From positions 1 to 64,000 of the forward strand of contig VXMD01000072.1 of the NCBI GenBank assembly GCA_009841255.1: DNA of 64,000 nucleotides. The letters are read 5' to 3'. The position numbers were made by a program, and so were the translations under genes. The stretch comes from Candidatus Poribacteria bacterium (GTDB lineage Bacteria > Poribacteria > WGA-4E > WGA-3G). Below the pieces are notes generated by a model. It was not told the origin of the DNA. It did no database searches and saw only the letters and a program-made list of their open reading frames with translations. Below, in pieces: positions 1 through 9,205 of the stretch (positions are counted from its first letter, which is position 1; each line of letters opens with the position of its first letter).

Positions 1-74
1 TTGCAGGGGGGGGATTTGAACCCCCGTCCTCCGGGTTATGAGCCCGACGAGCTACCTGGCTGCTCTACCCTGCG
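1..74 (-). tRNA. tRNA-fMet (CAT), initiator
   Basis: The minus strand folds into a full cloverleaf. The acceptor strand CGCAGGG faces CCCTGC, the anticodon loop CTCATAA reads CAT, and the T-arm contains GGTTCAAATCC. The unpaired C1/A72 at the top of the acceptor and the GGG/CCC pairs in the anticodon stem mark an initiator rather than an elongator tRNA-Met. The 3' end coincides with the window edge, so whether CCA is encoded cannot be seen. It lies 23 bp downstream of tRNA-Leu and is probably cotranscribed with it. Confidence 0.95.
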
Positions 75-97
75 GCAAGAATCATTATGCTGAACCA

Positions 98-183
98 TGG
101 TCGAGGAGGGACTTGAACCCTCACGCCTGTTTAGGGGCGACGGATTTTAAGTCCGTTGCGTCTACCGATTCCGCCACTCGACC
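98..183 (-). tRNA. tRNA-Leu (TAA)
   Basis: The minus strand gives a class II tRNA: acceptor GGTCGAG pairs with CTCGACC, the anticodon loop CTTAAAA reads TAA (leucine), there is a long variable arm, and the T-arm contains GGGTTCAAGTCCC. The 3' CCA is not encoded (the sequence after the discriminator A is TGG). A strong promoter lies just upstream at 199-227. Confidence 0.95.
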
Positions 184-198
184 GTAAATACTTTTAAT

Positions 199-227
199 AG
201 TATACACTATCTATAGGTGTTTGTCAA
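199..227 (-). promoter_or_regulatory. Sigma-70 promoter of the tRNA-Leu/tRNA-fMet unit
   Basis: On the minus strand a perfect -35 TTGACA (222-227) and a -10 TATACT (199-204) are separated by exactly 17 bp. The -10 ends 15 bp before the tRNA-Leu 5' end. It is divergent from the promoter of the aldo/keto reductase gene. Confidence 0.8.
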
Positions 228-233
228 CTTTTT

Positions 234-262
234 TTGACTTTTTTTTCCAAATCGTCTATCAT
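234..262 (+). promoter_or_regulatory. Sigma-70 promoter of the aldo/keto reductase, probably leaderless
   Basis: TTGACT (234-239) and TATCAT (257-262) are separated by 17 bp. The expected transcription start, about 7 nt beyond the -10, falls at 269-271, on or next to the ATG at 271. No Shine-Dalgarno sequence is present, so the mRNA is predicted to be leaderless or nearly so. Confidence 0.6.
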
Positions 263-270
263 AGAGTATT

Positions 271-1047
271 ATGAAACACCTTACACTTGCATCAGGACAT
301 GAAATACCGATATTCGGCTTGGGAACTTGGCAACTCAAAGGCAGGCAGTGCCGACGCATCGTCAAAGAAGCTGTCGCATTGGGCTATACACATATTGACA
401 CGGCGTGGATGTACCAGAACCAGCGCGAGATCGGAAAGGCACTCGGCGACATCCTTATGGATCGCGAGGAAATCTTTCTGACTACCAAAATTTGGGGCAC
501 GCATCTCAGATACGCCGATGTGCTTGCCCAATTTGAGGAGTGTCTGAACGATTTGCAGATGGATTACGTCGACCTGTTGTTGATTCACCATCCGAGTCGT
601 GATTCTGTTCCGGTTACCGAAACCTTTGAAGCGTTCCAAAAACTTTACGAAGCAGGTCAAGTCAAAAGCATCGGTATCAGCAATTTTAGCATCGCTCAGG
701 TTGAGGAGGCGTGTGAAGCCTCCGAACTCCCCATTTGCACGAATCAGGTGGAATATCATGTGCGCAATAACCGGTCAGAATTGCGGGACTACTGCCATGC
801 TCGCGGTATTGTGATGACAGCACACCGTCCACTTGCTGTTGGAGACCTTGCTGGTGACGCAGTCCTGCGTGGCATCGGAGAAAATCACGGGAAGACTGCG
901 GCACAGGTAGCACTTCGGTGGTTGGTCCAGCAAAATATCATCACCATTCCCAAATCGGGGTCGGTGCCGCATTTACGCGAGAATTTAGATGTTTTCGAAT
1001 GGCAATTGACTGACGAAGAGATGCATAGACTTGATACCGAAATGTAA
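271..1047 (+). CDS. Aldo/keto reductase
   Basis: A 258-residue NADPH-dependent carbonyl reductase of the AKR superfamily, a cytoplasmic (beta/alpha)8 barrel. The catalytic tetrad is visible: Asp43 in HIDTA, Tyr48, Lys73 in TTKIWG and His106 in LLIHH. The C-terminal IPKSGS motif binds the cofactor phosphate. The length is slightly shorter than the usual 270-320. The start has no Shine-Dalgarno; the promoter directly abuts the ATG. The family reduces aldehydes, ketones and keto-sugars; the substrate cannot be read from sequence. It is transcribed alone, divergent from the tRNAs. Confidence 0.9.
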   Translation: MKHLTLASGHEIPIFGLGTWQLKGRQCRRIVKEAVALGYTHIDTAWMYQNQREIGKALGDILMDREEIFLTTKIWGTHLRYADVLAQFEECLNDLQMDYVDLLLIHHPSRDSVPVTETFEAFQKLYEAGQVKSIGISNFSIAQVEEACEASELPICTNQVEYHVRNNRSELRDYCHARGIVMTAHRPLAVGDLAGDAVLRGIGENHGKTAAQVALRWLVQQNIITIPKSGSVPHLRENLDVFEWQLTDEEMHRLDTEM

Positions 1048-1087
1048 AATTAGTCGTCAGTTGTCAGTAAAGAGATGTTTGTTAAAC

Positions 1088-1206
1088 CTAAGCGCGTAGC
1101 CCGTAAGCGTAGCGGAGGGGTTTTTGCTTGGGTGTTTCTTCAGATCTACGTAAATGCACTTCAGTTATCAAATCCACCTGACCGAACCGCAAGGTACAAT
1201 TAAAAA
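1088..1206 (+). repeat. Dispersed leader repeat (modules A, B and C) before the monooxygenase gene
   Basis: A composite intergenic repeat. Module A (about 1091-1118) is a GTAGCCCGTAAGCGTAGCGG-type segment also seen near 50709. Module B (1118-1142) is GGGGTTTTTGCTTGGGTG followed by TTTCTTC, also found in the MITE-like elements at 7.6 and 48.6 kb. Module C (about 1190-1206) is ACCGCAAGG, TACAAT, TAAAAA, which ends on the ATG at 1207. The same modules recur around the window in both orientations. Confidence 0.7.
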
Positions 1207-2490
1207 ATGAAATTTGGGCTGTTTTATGAACATCAGATTCCGCGTCCGTGGCACGACGGTGCGGAGCATAAACTCTTTCAAGATGCGTTAGCGCAAGTAG
1301 AACTCGCTGATACACTCGGATTTGACTATATCTGGGAAGTTGAACACCATTTCCTTGAGGAGTATTCGCACTCTTCAGCACCAGAGGTATTTCTCGCAGC
1401 GTGTAGTCAGCGGACAACACAGATTCGATTAGGACACGGAATCGTGCTGATGCCTCCGGCTTACAATCACCCGGCGCGCGTCGCCGAACGCATCGCCACA
1501 CTCGATCTCGTCTCAAATGGACGTGTGGAGTGGGGCACGGGAGAATCCGCTTCGCGTATGGAACTCGATGGGTTCAATGTGGATCCGAAATGTAAGCGCG
1601 AGATGTGGGCGGAATGCACACGTGAAACGGCGAAAATGATGTGCCAATCGCCGTATGCGGGGTATGCGGGACAGTATTTTTCGATGCCGACCCGCAACGT
1701 GATTCCAAAACCGTTGCAGACACCACACCCGCCACCATGGGTCGCCTGTTCCAGCCGCGATAGCCTTCGATACGCTGCCAGATACGGGCTTGGTGCATTG
1801 ACCTTTGCATTTGTTGATGCAAACGAGGCAAAATTCTGGGTGGAAGAGTATTATGAGATTTTCGAGAAAGAGTGTGAACCTTTGACGCAGCGGGTGAACC
1901 CGAATATCGCGATGGTGTCAGGCTTTTCGTGTCATGACGACGAAGAGACTGCCATCGCCCGCGGTTTAGATGGTTTGCGTTTCTTCCGGTTTGGGCTTGC
2001 ACATTACTATCACAACGGCTCGCAAATACCGGGGGAAACGGATGTTTGGCAGTTATATAAACAGACACCGCAGGATCCGGCTGAAAGTAGAGCGGGGATC
2101 GGCACACCCGATCAGATCCGTGCACACTTAGAGATAATGGAAGATGCTGGCGTAGACCAAGTTGTCTTCATCCAGCAGGCTGGCGCGAACCGTCATGAGG
2201 ATATATGTGAATCGTTGGAACTGTTTGCTGAGCGCGTACTCCCAGATTTTAAAGCGCGAGACGCGGTACACGTTGAGAAAAAAAATGAACGACTCGCTGA
2301 AGCAACGGAGAGAGCGGAAGGACGAAAACCTGCATTGACATCCCTGAGCGAGATCCCGACTGTGGATTCCTATCCGGTCCTCAGGCAAAAATTGGAGCAG
2401 AAAACAGAAGAAACCAACAATGAGATGAGCGACGACGGCAAAAACTTTTTGTTGTCAATAGAGGGTGGCAAGCGAATTTCCAATGATTAA
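1207..2490 (+). CDS. Luciferase-like (LLM class) flavin-dependent monooxygenase
   Basis: A 427-residue bacterial-luciferase-type TIM barrel using reduced FMN or F420. Visible family features are the N-terminal MKFGLFYEHQ strand, the DYIWEVEHHF segment, the RIRLGHG-like strand TQIRLGHGIVLMP and a late IGTPDQIRAHLE region. Typical members are 330-370 residues; this one adds about 60 charged residues at the C-terminus with no recognised domain. The start follows leader module C rather than a classical Shine-Dalgarno. Substrate unknown; oxidative breakdown of a small organic molecule is the family norm. Confidence 0.88.
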   Translation: MKFGLFYEHQIPRPWHDGAEHKLFQDALAQVELADTLGFDYIWEVEHHFLEEYSHSSAPEVFLAACSQRTTQIRLGHGIVLMPPAYNHPARVAERIATLDLVSNGRVEWGTGESASRMELDGFNVDPKCKREMWAECTRETAKMMCQSPYAGYAGQYFSMPTRNVIPKPLQTPHPPPWVACSSRDSLRYAARYGLGALTFAFVDANEAKFWVEEYYEIFEKECEPLTQRVNPNIAMVSGFSCHDDEETAIARGLDGLRFFRFGLAHYYHNGSQIPGETDVWQLYKQTPQDPAESRAGIGTPDQIRAHLEIMEDAGVDQVVFIQQAGANRHEDICESLELFAERVLPDFKARDAVHVEKKNERLAEATERAEGRKPALTSLSEIPTVDSYPVLRQKLEQKTEETNNEMSDDGKNFLLSIEGGKRISND

Positions 2491-2575
2491 GTCTCGTCAC
2501 TGAGCCATTAGATTCCGCGTCCCTCCCGTTCCTGGGGATGGACGCGAGACGTAGTGGAGCGATGAGAAGAAGCAG

Positions 2576-4006
2576 ATGGTTAAAAAGATGAAAAATGTAT
2601 TGGTAATCGACGACGACGAAAAAATCTGTTGGGCATTCGAGCAGTTTTTAGAAAGTGAAGGCTATCGTTCTAGCGTTGCGAATAACGCTGAGGAAGGTTT
2701 GCGCCGCATTGCAGCCGATAAACCGGATGTCGTCCTACTGGATGTGAAATTGCCGGGGATGAGCGGGCTGGAGGCGTTAAGTGAAATTAAGGAACGCCAC
2801 CCGTGGGTAATCGTGATTATCATCACGGCTTATGACGATGTAGAGACAACAATAGAGGCGATGCGCTTGCAGGCGTTCGATTTCGTTCCAAAACCGATCG
2901 ATCTGGATATCGTCAGGAGTGTCTTAGAACGTGCGTTCCGGACACAATCCGTCCGAAGTACTTTACCTGTGGAAGCCGCGGATGAGTCACTAACAGCACA
3001 GAGTGGACACCGATTGGTTGGAAAGAGCAGCCAGATGCGCGAAATCTACAAACTCATCGGGATCATGGCGAGCAACACGATGACTGTGCTGATCGAAGGT
3101 GAAACAGGAACAGGCAAAGATCTGGTTGCACGTGCGATCCACACAGGTAGCCCGCGGAAGGAGGCACCCTTTGTCCCTGTTGATTGCGGTGCTCTCCCTG
3201 ATGACCTCTTAGAGAGCGAACTGTTTGGTTACGAAGCAGGGGCGTTTACGGGGGCGAAATCGGAAGGGAAACTCGGGCGGTTTGAATTGGCGAATGGTGG
3301 CACGCTTTTTTTGGATGAAGTCGGTAACATGACCCCAACGTTACAGGTGAAATTGCTGCGTGCTTTGCAAACACAGGAGATTGAACGGTTAGGCGGCACT
3401 CGCCGGCTGAAAGTAGATGTGCGTGTCATCGCTGCTACGAATCAGGAACTCAGTGAGATGGTGAAACGGGGACAGTTTCGCGAGGATCTCTACTACCGTT
3501 TCAAACGCATCGCGCTGCATCTTCCACCGTTACGGGATCGCCAAGAGGATATTCCGTTACTGATTACACATTTCCTGCAACTCATACAGAAAGAACTTGG
3601 TAAGTCGATCCGTGGCATCTCAAAAGAAGGGATGGAATTGCTGCAAGCCTATCCGTGGCCCGGTAACGTTCGAGAGTTGGAGAACTGCATCCGAAGTGCC
3701 GGGACGCTCTGCCGCGCAGATGTGATTCTCCCGGATGATCTGCCACCAGAAATCCGGACAGGGCATCAGGTAGATGATACCAGTGCCTCACAATTGGAAG
3801 TAGCCCTCAAATCTATTCTACAAGACGTTACAAAAGCGGCTATCGCGCAAGAGAGGCGGGGACTTTACGAGGAGGTTGTTGCACTGTTAGATAAAGTGCT
3901 CATTGAACTGGTGTCAGATGAATTTTCGGGGAACCACAGTAAAACGGCGGAATTGCTCGGGATGAGTCGAACCACGCTTTTAAAGAAGATTAAGCAGAGC
4001 AATTAA
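2576..4006 (+). CDS. Sigma-54-dependent response regulator (NtrC family)
   Basis: A 476-residue transcription activator with three domains. The receiver (about 1-125) has the acidic pocket DDD near residue 12 and phosphoacceptor Asp56 in [13 protein letters not shown]. The AAA+ domain (about 145-380) has Walker A GETGTGKD, the sigma-54 loop GAFTGA and Walker [11 protein letters not shown]. The C-terminal Fis-type helix-turn-helix contains [18 protein letters not shown]. An intact GAFTGA implies true sigma-54 contact. No partner histidine kinase lies in the window, so its signal is unknown. A second in-frame ATG four codons downstream could also serve as start. Confidence 0.93.
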   Translation: MVKKMKNVLVIDDDEKICWAFEQFLESEGYRSSVANNAEEGLRRIAADKPDVVLLDVKLPGMSGLEALSEIKERHPWVIVIIITAYDDVETTIEAMRLQAFDFVPKPIDLDIVRSVLERAFRTQSVRSTLPVEAADESLTAQSGHRLVGKSSQMREIYKLIGIMASNTMTVLIEGETGTGKDLVARAIHTGSPRKEAPFVPVDCGALPDDLLESELFGYEAGAFTGAKSEGKLGRFELANGGTLFLDEVGNMTPTLQVKLLRALQTQEIERLGGTRRLKVDVRVIAATNQELSEMVKRGQFREDLYYRFKRIALHLPPLRDRQEDIPLLITHFLQLIQKELGKSIRGISKEGMELLQAYPWPGNVRELENCIRSAGTLCRADVILPDDLPPEIRTGHQVDDTSASQLEVALKSILQDVTKAAIAQERRGLYEEVVALLDKVLIELVSDEFSGNHSKTAELLGMSRTTLLKKIKQSN

Positions 4007-4011
4007 TGGGT

Positions 4012-4048
4012 TCAAAACCACGTTGTTTCTCCGCAAGGTATAATTAAA
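4012..4048 (+). repeat. Leader repeat module C before the glycerophosphodiesterase gene
   Basis: The sequence AACCACGTTGTTTCTCCGC, then AAGG, TATAAT and TAAA, runs directly into the ATG at 4049. It belongs to the same family as the copies at 1190, 22895, 26075, 50780, 52115 and 54800. Confidence 0.65.
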
Positions 4049-4756
4049 ATGATTCGGATTGCACACCGTGGGGCATCGGGAATTGCCCCAGAAAATACGC
4101 TCGCGGCATTCGAGAAGGCACTCGATATCGGTGTGGATGCGGTTGAGCTTGATTTACACGGAACCGCCGATGGCGAGGTCGTCGTGATACACGATGCTTC
4201 TTTGGATCGAACGACGAACCACTATGGACGTGTCAATCAAACGACTTTAGAAACGATTAAACGCGCCGATGCTGGTGGGTGGTTCGCTCCCGAATTCGTT
4301 GGAGAGTCCGTGCCGACGCTTGTAGAGGCACTGGAATGCATCACAAAGAAAACGATTGCCGTTTTGGAAATTAAAGACCCATTGATAGCAGAGGCAGTCG
4401 TTGCCAGAATCCACGGGACCCAGACACAAGATCTGACCGTTATTATCTCCTTCCATACTCCTGTTTTAGAAACCGTTCGTGCATTAGAGCCGCGTATTCC
4501 AACCGGATGGATCATCGGAACTGACAATAACCACGCCTCTCCTGTGCAGTTGTGCCAGCAACTCGGGGAACTCGGCAGCAACCTGCTGGACGTCAACCAC
4601 CAACTGATTACAGCAGAATTCGCTTACGAAATCCAACGGCGCGGTATCGCACTTTGGTGTTGGACTGTCGATGACATCTCCCGTATGCGCGAGATGAAAG
4701 CGTTCGGTGTGCAGGGTATCACCTCAAATCACCCTGAACATTTTGTCAAGGTTTAG
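4049..4756 (+). CDS. Glycerophosphodiester phosphodiesterase
   Basis: A 235-residue GDPD-family enzyme that hydrolyses glycerophosphodiesters to glycerol 3-phosphate and an alcohol, recycling phospholipid head-groups. The signature is clear: IAHRGASGIAPENTLAAF at the N-terminus with the catalytic His, followed by VELDLHGTADGEVVVIHD with the metal-binding Glu/Asp pair and second His. There is no signal peptide, so it should be cytoplasmic, as for UgpQ. It ends 20 bp from the convergent metallophosphatase gene. Length matches the 230-250 family norm. Confidence 0.92.
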   Translation: MIRIAHRGASGIAPENTLAAFEKALDIGVDAVELDLHGTADGEVVVIHDASLDRTTNHYGRVNQTTLETIKRADAGGWFAPEFVGESVPTLVEALECITKKTIAVLEIKDPLIAEAVVARIHGTQTQDLTVIISFHTPVLETVRALEPRIPTGWIIGTDNNHASPVQLCQQLGELGSNLLDVNHQLITAEFAYEIQRRGIALWCWTVDDISRMREMKAFGVQGITSNHPEHFVKV

Positions 4757-4776
4757 TCCGTGATGGACGTTGAACA

Positions 4777-6411
4777 CTATTGCACTCGGATGATTCGGCG
4801 TCCCGTGAAAGTTTGATCGAACATATCGGTTGTACGGACGTAGATGACGTGCGTTCCTTTGGGGGCATTCGCTGGAAGTGTCGTTTGCCAGATATGCGAT
4901 GATTTTGTGATCCCACTAAGTGCTCGTCCCCTTTGTGGCAGTTCGCTGTCTTCCTTCAACTGTGGCTTCAGTGTTTCTCGAAGGTCGATATGCAGTTTCC
5001 GCTCAAGATGGTCCGTATCGTCCCGTGCCTTGAGTGCTTTATAGTATGGATCTTCCTGAGGCATATAGGTCATTGGTCTCCATTCTCCGACTTCGCCGAG
5101 ACGGATTTCAACCGTTGAGCGTTTAGTGCCTCCAAAAACGTTAACGATGACCTCTGTTTTTTCAGTTTCTGTCGACGCGACTTCCCAGGGTGCCCATATA
5201 TTCATCTGGTAGTCCGCTGGACGCCGGGCGGCTTTAAACCGAATTGAATATTGGTTCCCGCTGAATGTGAAGATACCATATCCGTTCGGTGCGCCATCGC
5301 GCATAGTTGTGTGGGGAATACCTATTTCATCGAGCGCGCCCCGCCACCACGAGCCTGAGGTGGTTGCATGGTTGTGGTGGTGATGTGGGGCATCTCCATG
5401 CCAACCGTGCTCCGGTCCGACGAAGTCGTCCCGTTGGACGTGCGTGTGCGCTGACAAGGATAACGTATACGGTCGATCGCCGAGCAGATTCATCAATTTC
5501 TTCACATCACGCATCTCAGTCAACGGAATATGCAGGGATACAACGACGAGCTGATCTTTCGGCACAAAAGCGAGGTCATTTCGAATGAACGTCAACTGTC
5601 GTTCTCCGACCTCACTCAAGTAGCGCGGCTTGTCCTCCTCGTCGCGGTGAAAATAGACGTTATCGATGTTGATGAAATGGACGGGTCCCCAATCAAATGA
5701 ATAGCACGCGGGTCCATAAACACGCTCAAAGGTCTCATCGGCGTACCGATCATCCGTGGCAAGAAAGTTCATATCGTGGTTCCCGTGGACGTTGTACCAC
5801 GGTATCCCAACGGTAGCCATCACTTCGTTAAGTGGGTGAAATAAGTCTAAATCGTCGCCTACCAAATCGCCAAGGCTGATTCCGAACACTGCATCAATGC
5901 CAATAATTTCTTCAACCACATCGTGTGCTAACCACTCAATCTCTTGCATATTATAGGGTTGTGTATCCCCGAAGACGAGGACCTTGAATGTATCCGCCTC
6001 GGGCTGTTCAGTGAGCGGAAAATCAACCGATTCCGGTAAAGGACCGGTGGGTGCGATGCCGGCGTACTTCAGTCCTTCTGGTGAACCGTGCGGTTTGTGA
6101 ATGTAATAAAACCGCGGGAGACGATTTTCATCGACGGGTGTCATAAACCCACGGGGCTTAATGACGAAGAGAATGGTGTCATCACTGACTGTGAGCGAGT
6201 ATTGTCCATTGGCATCGGTTTTTACAATATCCTGCCCGTTTGAGACGCGAACGCCAGACAATCCTTGCTCATTGTCGTCCTTCACCTGATTTCCGTTTGT
6301 ATCCAGAAATACAGTGCCGGTTGCGGTTGAATTTGCTGCTACACTGCTTCCAATCGAGTAAAGCATTAAGATGGCGATTAGAACCGCACAATTCCATTGC
6401 TTGTAAAACAT
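4777..6411 (-). CDS. Secreted calcineurin-like metallophosphoesterase with N-terminal SdrD-B-like domain
   Basis: A 544-residue exported protein. Residues 1-25 form a signal peptide. Residues about 30-110 form a beta-sandwich (VFLDTNGNQVKDDNEQGLSG) of the SdrD-B/MetallophosN type. The metallophosphoesterase core follows with FGDTQPY, GDLVGDD, HGNHD and SAHTHV, the full set of metal ligands. The last 200 residues match the MetallophosC layout. The start is supported by an AAAAGGAGA Shine-Dalgarno. Likely an envelope or extracellular phosphoesterase; substrate unknown. Confidence 0.88.
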   Translation of the reverse strand: MFYKQWNCAVLIAILMLYSIGSSVAANSTATGTVFLDTNGNQVKDDNEQGLSGVRVSNGQDIVKTDANGQYSLTVSDDTILFVIKPRGFMTPVDENRLPRFYYIHKPHGSPEGLKYAGIAPTGPLPESVDFPLTEQPEADTFKVLVFGDTQPYNMQEIEWLAHDVVEEIIGIDAVFGISLGDLVGDDLDLFHPLNEVMATVGIPWYNVHGNHDMNFLATDDRYADETFERVYGPACYSFDWGPVHFINIDNVYFHRDEEDKPRYLSEVGERQLTFIRNDLAFVPKDQLVVVSLHIPLTEMRDVKKLMNLLGDRPYTLSLSAHTHVQRDDFVGPEHGWHGDAPHHHHNHATTSGSWWRGALDEIGIPHTTMRDGAPNGYGIFTFSGNQYSIRFKAARRPADYQMNIWAPWEVASTETEKTEVIVNVFGGTKRSTVEIRLGEVGEWRPMTYMPQEDPYYKALKARDDTDHLERKLHIDLRETLKPQLKEDSELPQRGRALSGITKSSHIWQTTLPANAPKGTHVIYVRTTDMFDQTFTGRRIIRVQ

Positions 6412-6582
6412 ACGAATCTCCTTTTGATATTAGCGTGTTGCGTAATGTTTTTCATAGATTTAACATTGTAACATATCGAGATTACGGAGCGATAACATTT
6501 CCGTGGCATTTTCGTAAATATCACCAGATCGTTGCTATATTTCTAAAAAGCGAGGATGTGGTGTGTTCCAAAAGTCATGATG

Positions 6583-7518
6583 TTATTCCAAGCCCCATTC
6601 CTGGCGGAGTTCCTCTATCGGTCTGTAACTCGCATCTTTGCTGTAGAAATTACCGAGCCAACTGCCGTCTTCACGAAAAAAGAAGCGGTTGTCCTTCTCT
6701 TCGTGGGCGAGTTGGTATCGCGTATCGATGCTGATACGATAGCGGTCAGAGCGATTCGGAGCACTGCTGTGCATCATGTAAAGCCCGAAAATAATAACGT
6801 CGCCTGGCTGAAAATGCGCCGTTGCCAGCGTGAATCCGAATTTCTCAACCATTTCTCGTGGATCGGTGCTGAACACGGCTTCCGTCAAATCACGGTCCAT
6901 ATCGGTTGCGCCATAGGTAGACTTTAATCGATTGTGCTGGTGGGAACCGAGGCAGATGACGAGAGGCCCATTTTCCAAGCCGATGTCCGTCAATGCGCTC
7001 CACATCGTGTACCGGTTCTGTGTGCCGCGCCCAACGTAAACACTATCGTAGTGAAAATGGTTGTGTCCGCCCTTTGCCATGCAGCGAAGCCATCGCTTGT
7101 CAAATGTGATGACTGAGCCGCCGAGGAATTCTTCATAGAACTGCATTGTTCGTTGGCTATCCACGACATCAAGAATCGGTTTGGCATGTGCCACTTCAGT
7201 TTTTCGAAAGAAACTAAAAGTCTGGTTCGTTTCGCCGATGATACCCTCTTCAACCGGGGTATCCGGCTTTAACCCGCCGTTTTGGGCAATAGCTTGCAAT
7301 GTCCAACGTGCGGCTTTCTCTGCCTCCTCCCGCGGGTGGAAGCCTCGAATAAAGAGATATCCGTCCTCTCGCATCTTTCTGTGCAACGCATCGGAATTAT
7401 TGAGAAGTGGCGCGGAATCTACCAACTCGACGATTTCCTCGCCGAAATGAAAGCGATGTTCACCGAATTCAAAGGGTGTTCCCGTTGGGATTTTTTTAAG
7501 TTTGTTCAATGTCATCAT
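6583..7518 (-). CDS. Phytanoyl-CoA dioxygenase (PhyH) family protein
   Basis: A 311-residue Fe(II)/2-oxoglutarate dioxygenase with the double-stranded beta-helix fold. The 2-His-1-carboxylate triad is His156 and Asp158 (HYD) with His250 in MMHSS; Arg256 or the arginine in RYRIS could hold 2-oxoglutarate. The family is expanded in marine bacteria and substrates vary widely, so the function cannot be narrowed. The gene starts with two ATG codons in a row and has no clear Shine-Dalgarno. A MITE-like element begins 5 bp upstream of its start. Confidence 0.88.
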   Translation of the reverse strand: MMTLNKLKKIPTGTPFEFGEHRFHFGEEIVELVDSAPLLNNSDALHRKMREDGYLFIRGFHPREEAEKAARWTLQAIAQNGGLKPDTPVEEGIIGETNQTFSFFRKTEVAHAKPILDVVDSQRTMQFYEEFLGGSVITFDKRWLRCMAKGGHNHFHYDSVYVGRGTQNRYTMWSALTDIGLENGPLVICLGSHQHNRLKSTYGATDMDRDLTEAVFSTDPREMVEKFGFTLATAHFQPGDVIIFGLYMMHSSAPNRSDRYRISIDTRYQLAHEEKDNRFFFREDGSWLGNFYSKDASYRPIEELRQEWGLE

Positions 7519-7522
7519 ATTT

Positions 7523-7743
7523 TATAGTAAGTCCAAAAATTAATGAGACCCTCTTTGGCGGGCGAGGAGACCTACGAAGAAACACCCAAGCAAAAACCCC
7601 CTACGGAAACCGAAGCATCCCAATATTATTAAAATGTATTTTTAATTCTAAGTTTTACTATATTTTACAGTTATCTATACACTCTAAGGCGAGGTGGGGT
7701 TTTGTGTTTCTAAAATGTCCAAGTATTTTCGGACCTTACTATA
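7523..7743. mobile_element. MITE-like element, copy 1 (221 bp)
   Basis: The left end TATAGTAAGTCC and the reverse complement of the right end, TATAGTAAGGTCC, form terminal inverted repeats. The interior codes for nothing convincing. The first about 135 bp recurs almost unchanged at 48587-48722. The interior includes leader module B in reverse orientation (AACACCCAAGCAAAAACCCC). TA-rich ends would suit an IS630/Tc1-like transposase acting in trans; none is in the window. Confidence 0.7.
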
Positions 7744-7786
7744 AGATATAACATTTTAATCCCGAAGTCAATTACAGAATTTTTGA

Positions 7787-9142
7787 TTATCTCTGCCGCC
7801 AAAACATAAGTGCGATATACACAAGGATCGGGTAGGATAACAACGCAGTTGACCAAGCGATTCCCTCTAATCCCCAATACTGCATGAAGAACCAATTGAG
7901 AAAGGGATTTAGGATAAGCCTGATAAGCGTTGCCGTGACAACCGTCCCGTGGGCTCGACGTGCGAGATGGGCGCGAATTAGCAAGCGACTGATTAACCGC
8001 GGAAGCATTCCGAGTAGATAGATGCCGAGCAATGAAGCGATATGGGACTGTCCTGCCTCGGACAATTCGCCGTGTCCATATAATAGTGTAACAATGTCCA
8101 CTCGGAAAAGGTAAAATCCTATCAGGAAGGGTAGCATCAGGATTAGCAGCGCAACGACGCTTTGCCAGACACTTCGCTGTAGCTGTGTCCCGGTAGGCGG
8201 GGACTCCAATGCCAGACCCTTTCCGGCTTGCGAATCGACGGACGATATCTTTGCCCAGTGCGAAAGTAAGACAGGCAGCGTTACACCCGTAAGTGTTTCA
8301 GGGATTGCACACAGACGGAGCGCGTAATCCAATTTCGAGACGGAACTTGTCCCCAATGAACTCGCCATGCCTCTGTCGACGACTGGATTTAATCCGTCTG
8401 AGATCGCTGCGCCCATCATCAGCAAACATTGTCTCAGGAATTGCGTCGTGTAAGGGGTCGTCTGCCAGCTGAGTTTAAGGTGAATCGCAGATAGATTCAG
8501 GACACCGCAGCATCGTCGAAATAGGAGCAGCAATTGGAAAAGCTCACCGATAATCAGGGCAAGTGGTATGCTAAACCACATGAGGAACGGCTTGCAGAGG
8601 TATATCACACCGATGACAAGGATAGCACGGAGTCCTTGCGCGATGACTGGTAAATGAAAGACTTGATAGGTGTCTAAGATTGCCTTGAGCATCCAGCGGG
8701 CGGCGGCGATAATCGCGAAGCAGAGGAATCCACACACAATGCCGATTGTCGTAGACGGTGAAAGTCCCGCGCTCGGCAAAAAAGGTTGAGAGACTCCCAA
8801 TGAAAGGAGGACGAGGAGACAGCAGAGTCCCGGCATGAACGTGATATATCGGGAAAAGATCGATTGGACACACTGTTGTGCCTCGGTTTCGCCTTTCGCA
8901 CGGGCTTCAGCTAACATCGGGACAAGGACAGAATAGGCGGAAGCGGCACTGAGTAATTCAATCAGAAATACAGCGATGCCCCAATAGTAGTAGATAAAGT
9001 CCATCTCCGCCGGGTCGCCGAACCAATTGGCAAGAACGACGTAGATGAGAAATGTTCCCGCACGTCCAATCAGGCTCAGTGGTGTAATAAGAAGTACGTT
9101 CTTGAGCAGGGAGGCTTGGGACTCGGAAGCATGAGTGGACAT
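7787..9142 (-). CDS. MurJ/MviN-like lipid flippase
   Basis: A polytopic inner-membrane protein of about 451 residues with 12-14 hydrophobic segments, fitting the MOP/MurJ family that flips lipid-linked peptidoglycan or polysaccharide precursors. Family-like features are an N-terminal LITPLSLIGRAGTF helix and a late LLGIYLLGMLPRLISRLLIRA helix. The ATG at 9142 is preferred: the GTG at 9178 lies inside a 9-bp palindromic repeat. Whether it is the essential MurJ or an O-unit flippase cannot be decided; no glycan cluster is adjacent. Confidence 0.75.
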   Translation of the reverse strand: MSTHASESQASLLKNVLLITPLSLIGRAGTFLIYVVLANWFGDPAEMDFIYYYWGIAVFLIELLSAASAYSVLVPMLAEARAKGETEAQQCVQSIFSRYITFMPGLCCLLVLLSLGVSQPFLPSAGLSPSTTIGIVCGFLCFAIIAAARWMLKAILDTYQVFHLPVIAQGLRAILVIGVIYLCKPFLMWFSIPLALIIGELFQLLLLFRRCCGVLNLSAIHLKLSWQTTPYTTQFLRQCLLMMGAAISDGLNPVVDRGMASSLGTSSVSKLDYALRLCAIPETLTGVTLPVLLSHWAKISSVDSQAGKGLALESPPTGTQLQRSVWQSVVALLILMLPFLIGFYLFRVDIVTLLYGHGELSEAGQSHIASLLGIYLLGMLPRLISRLLIRAHLARRAHGTVVTATLIRLILNPFLNWFFMQYWGLEGIAWSTALLSYPILVYIALMFWRQR

Positions 9143-9158
9143 GACACGATTGAGACTC

Positions 9159-9179
9159 GGTGCGGTTGGAAACCGCACC
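9159..9179. repeat. Perfect 9-bp palindromic hairpin
   Basis: GGTGCGGTT, a 3-nt loop, then AACCGCACC. It lies between proA's stop and the preferred MurJ-like start. Its 9+3+9 layout equals that of the hairpin at 10749-10769, suggesting a REP-like family. Confidence 0.6.
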
Positions 9180-9205
9180 TACCTTAGCAGAAGACCGCTG
9201 AGTAT

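Noticed and set aside
1574-2125. 183-codon minus-strand frame
   Set aside because: Shadow of the monooxygenase gene with no family features.
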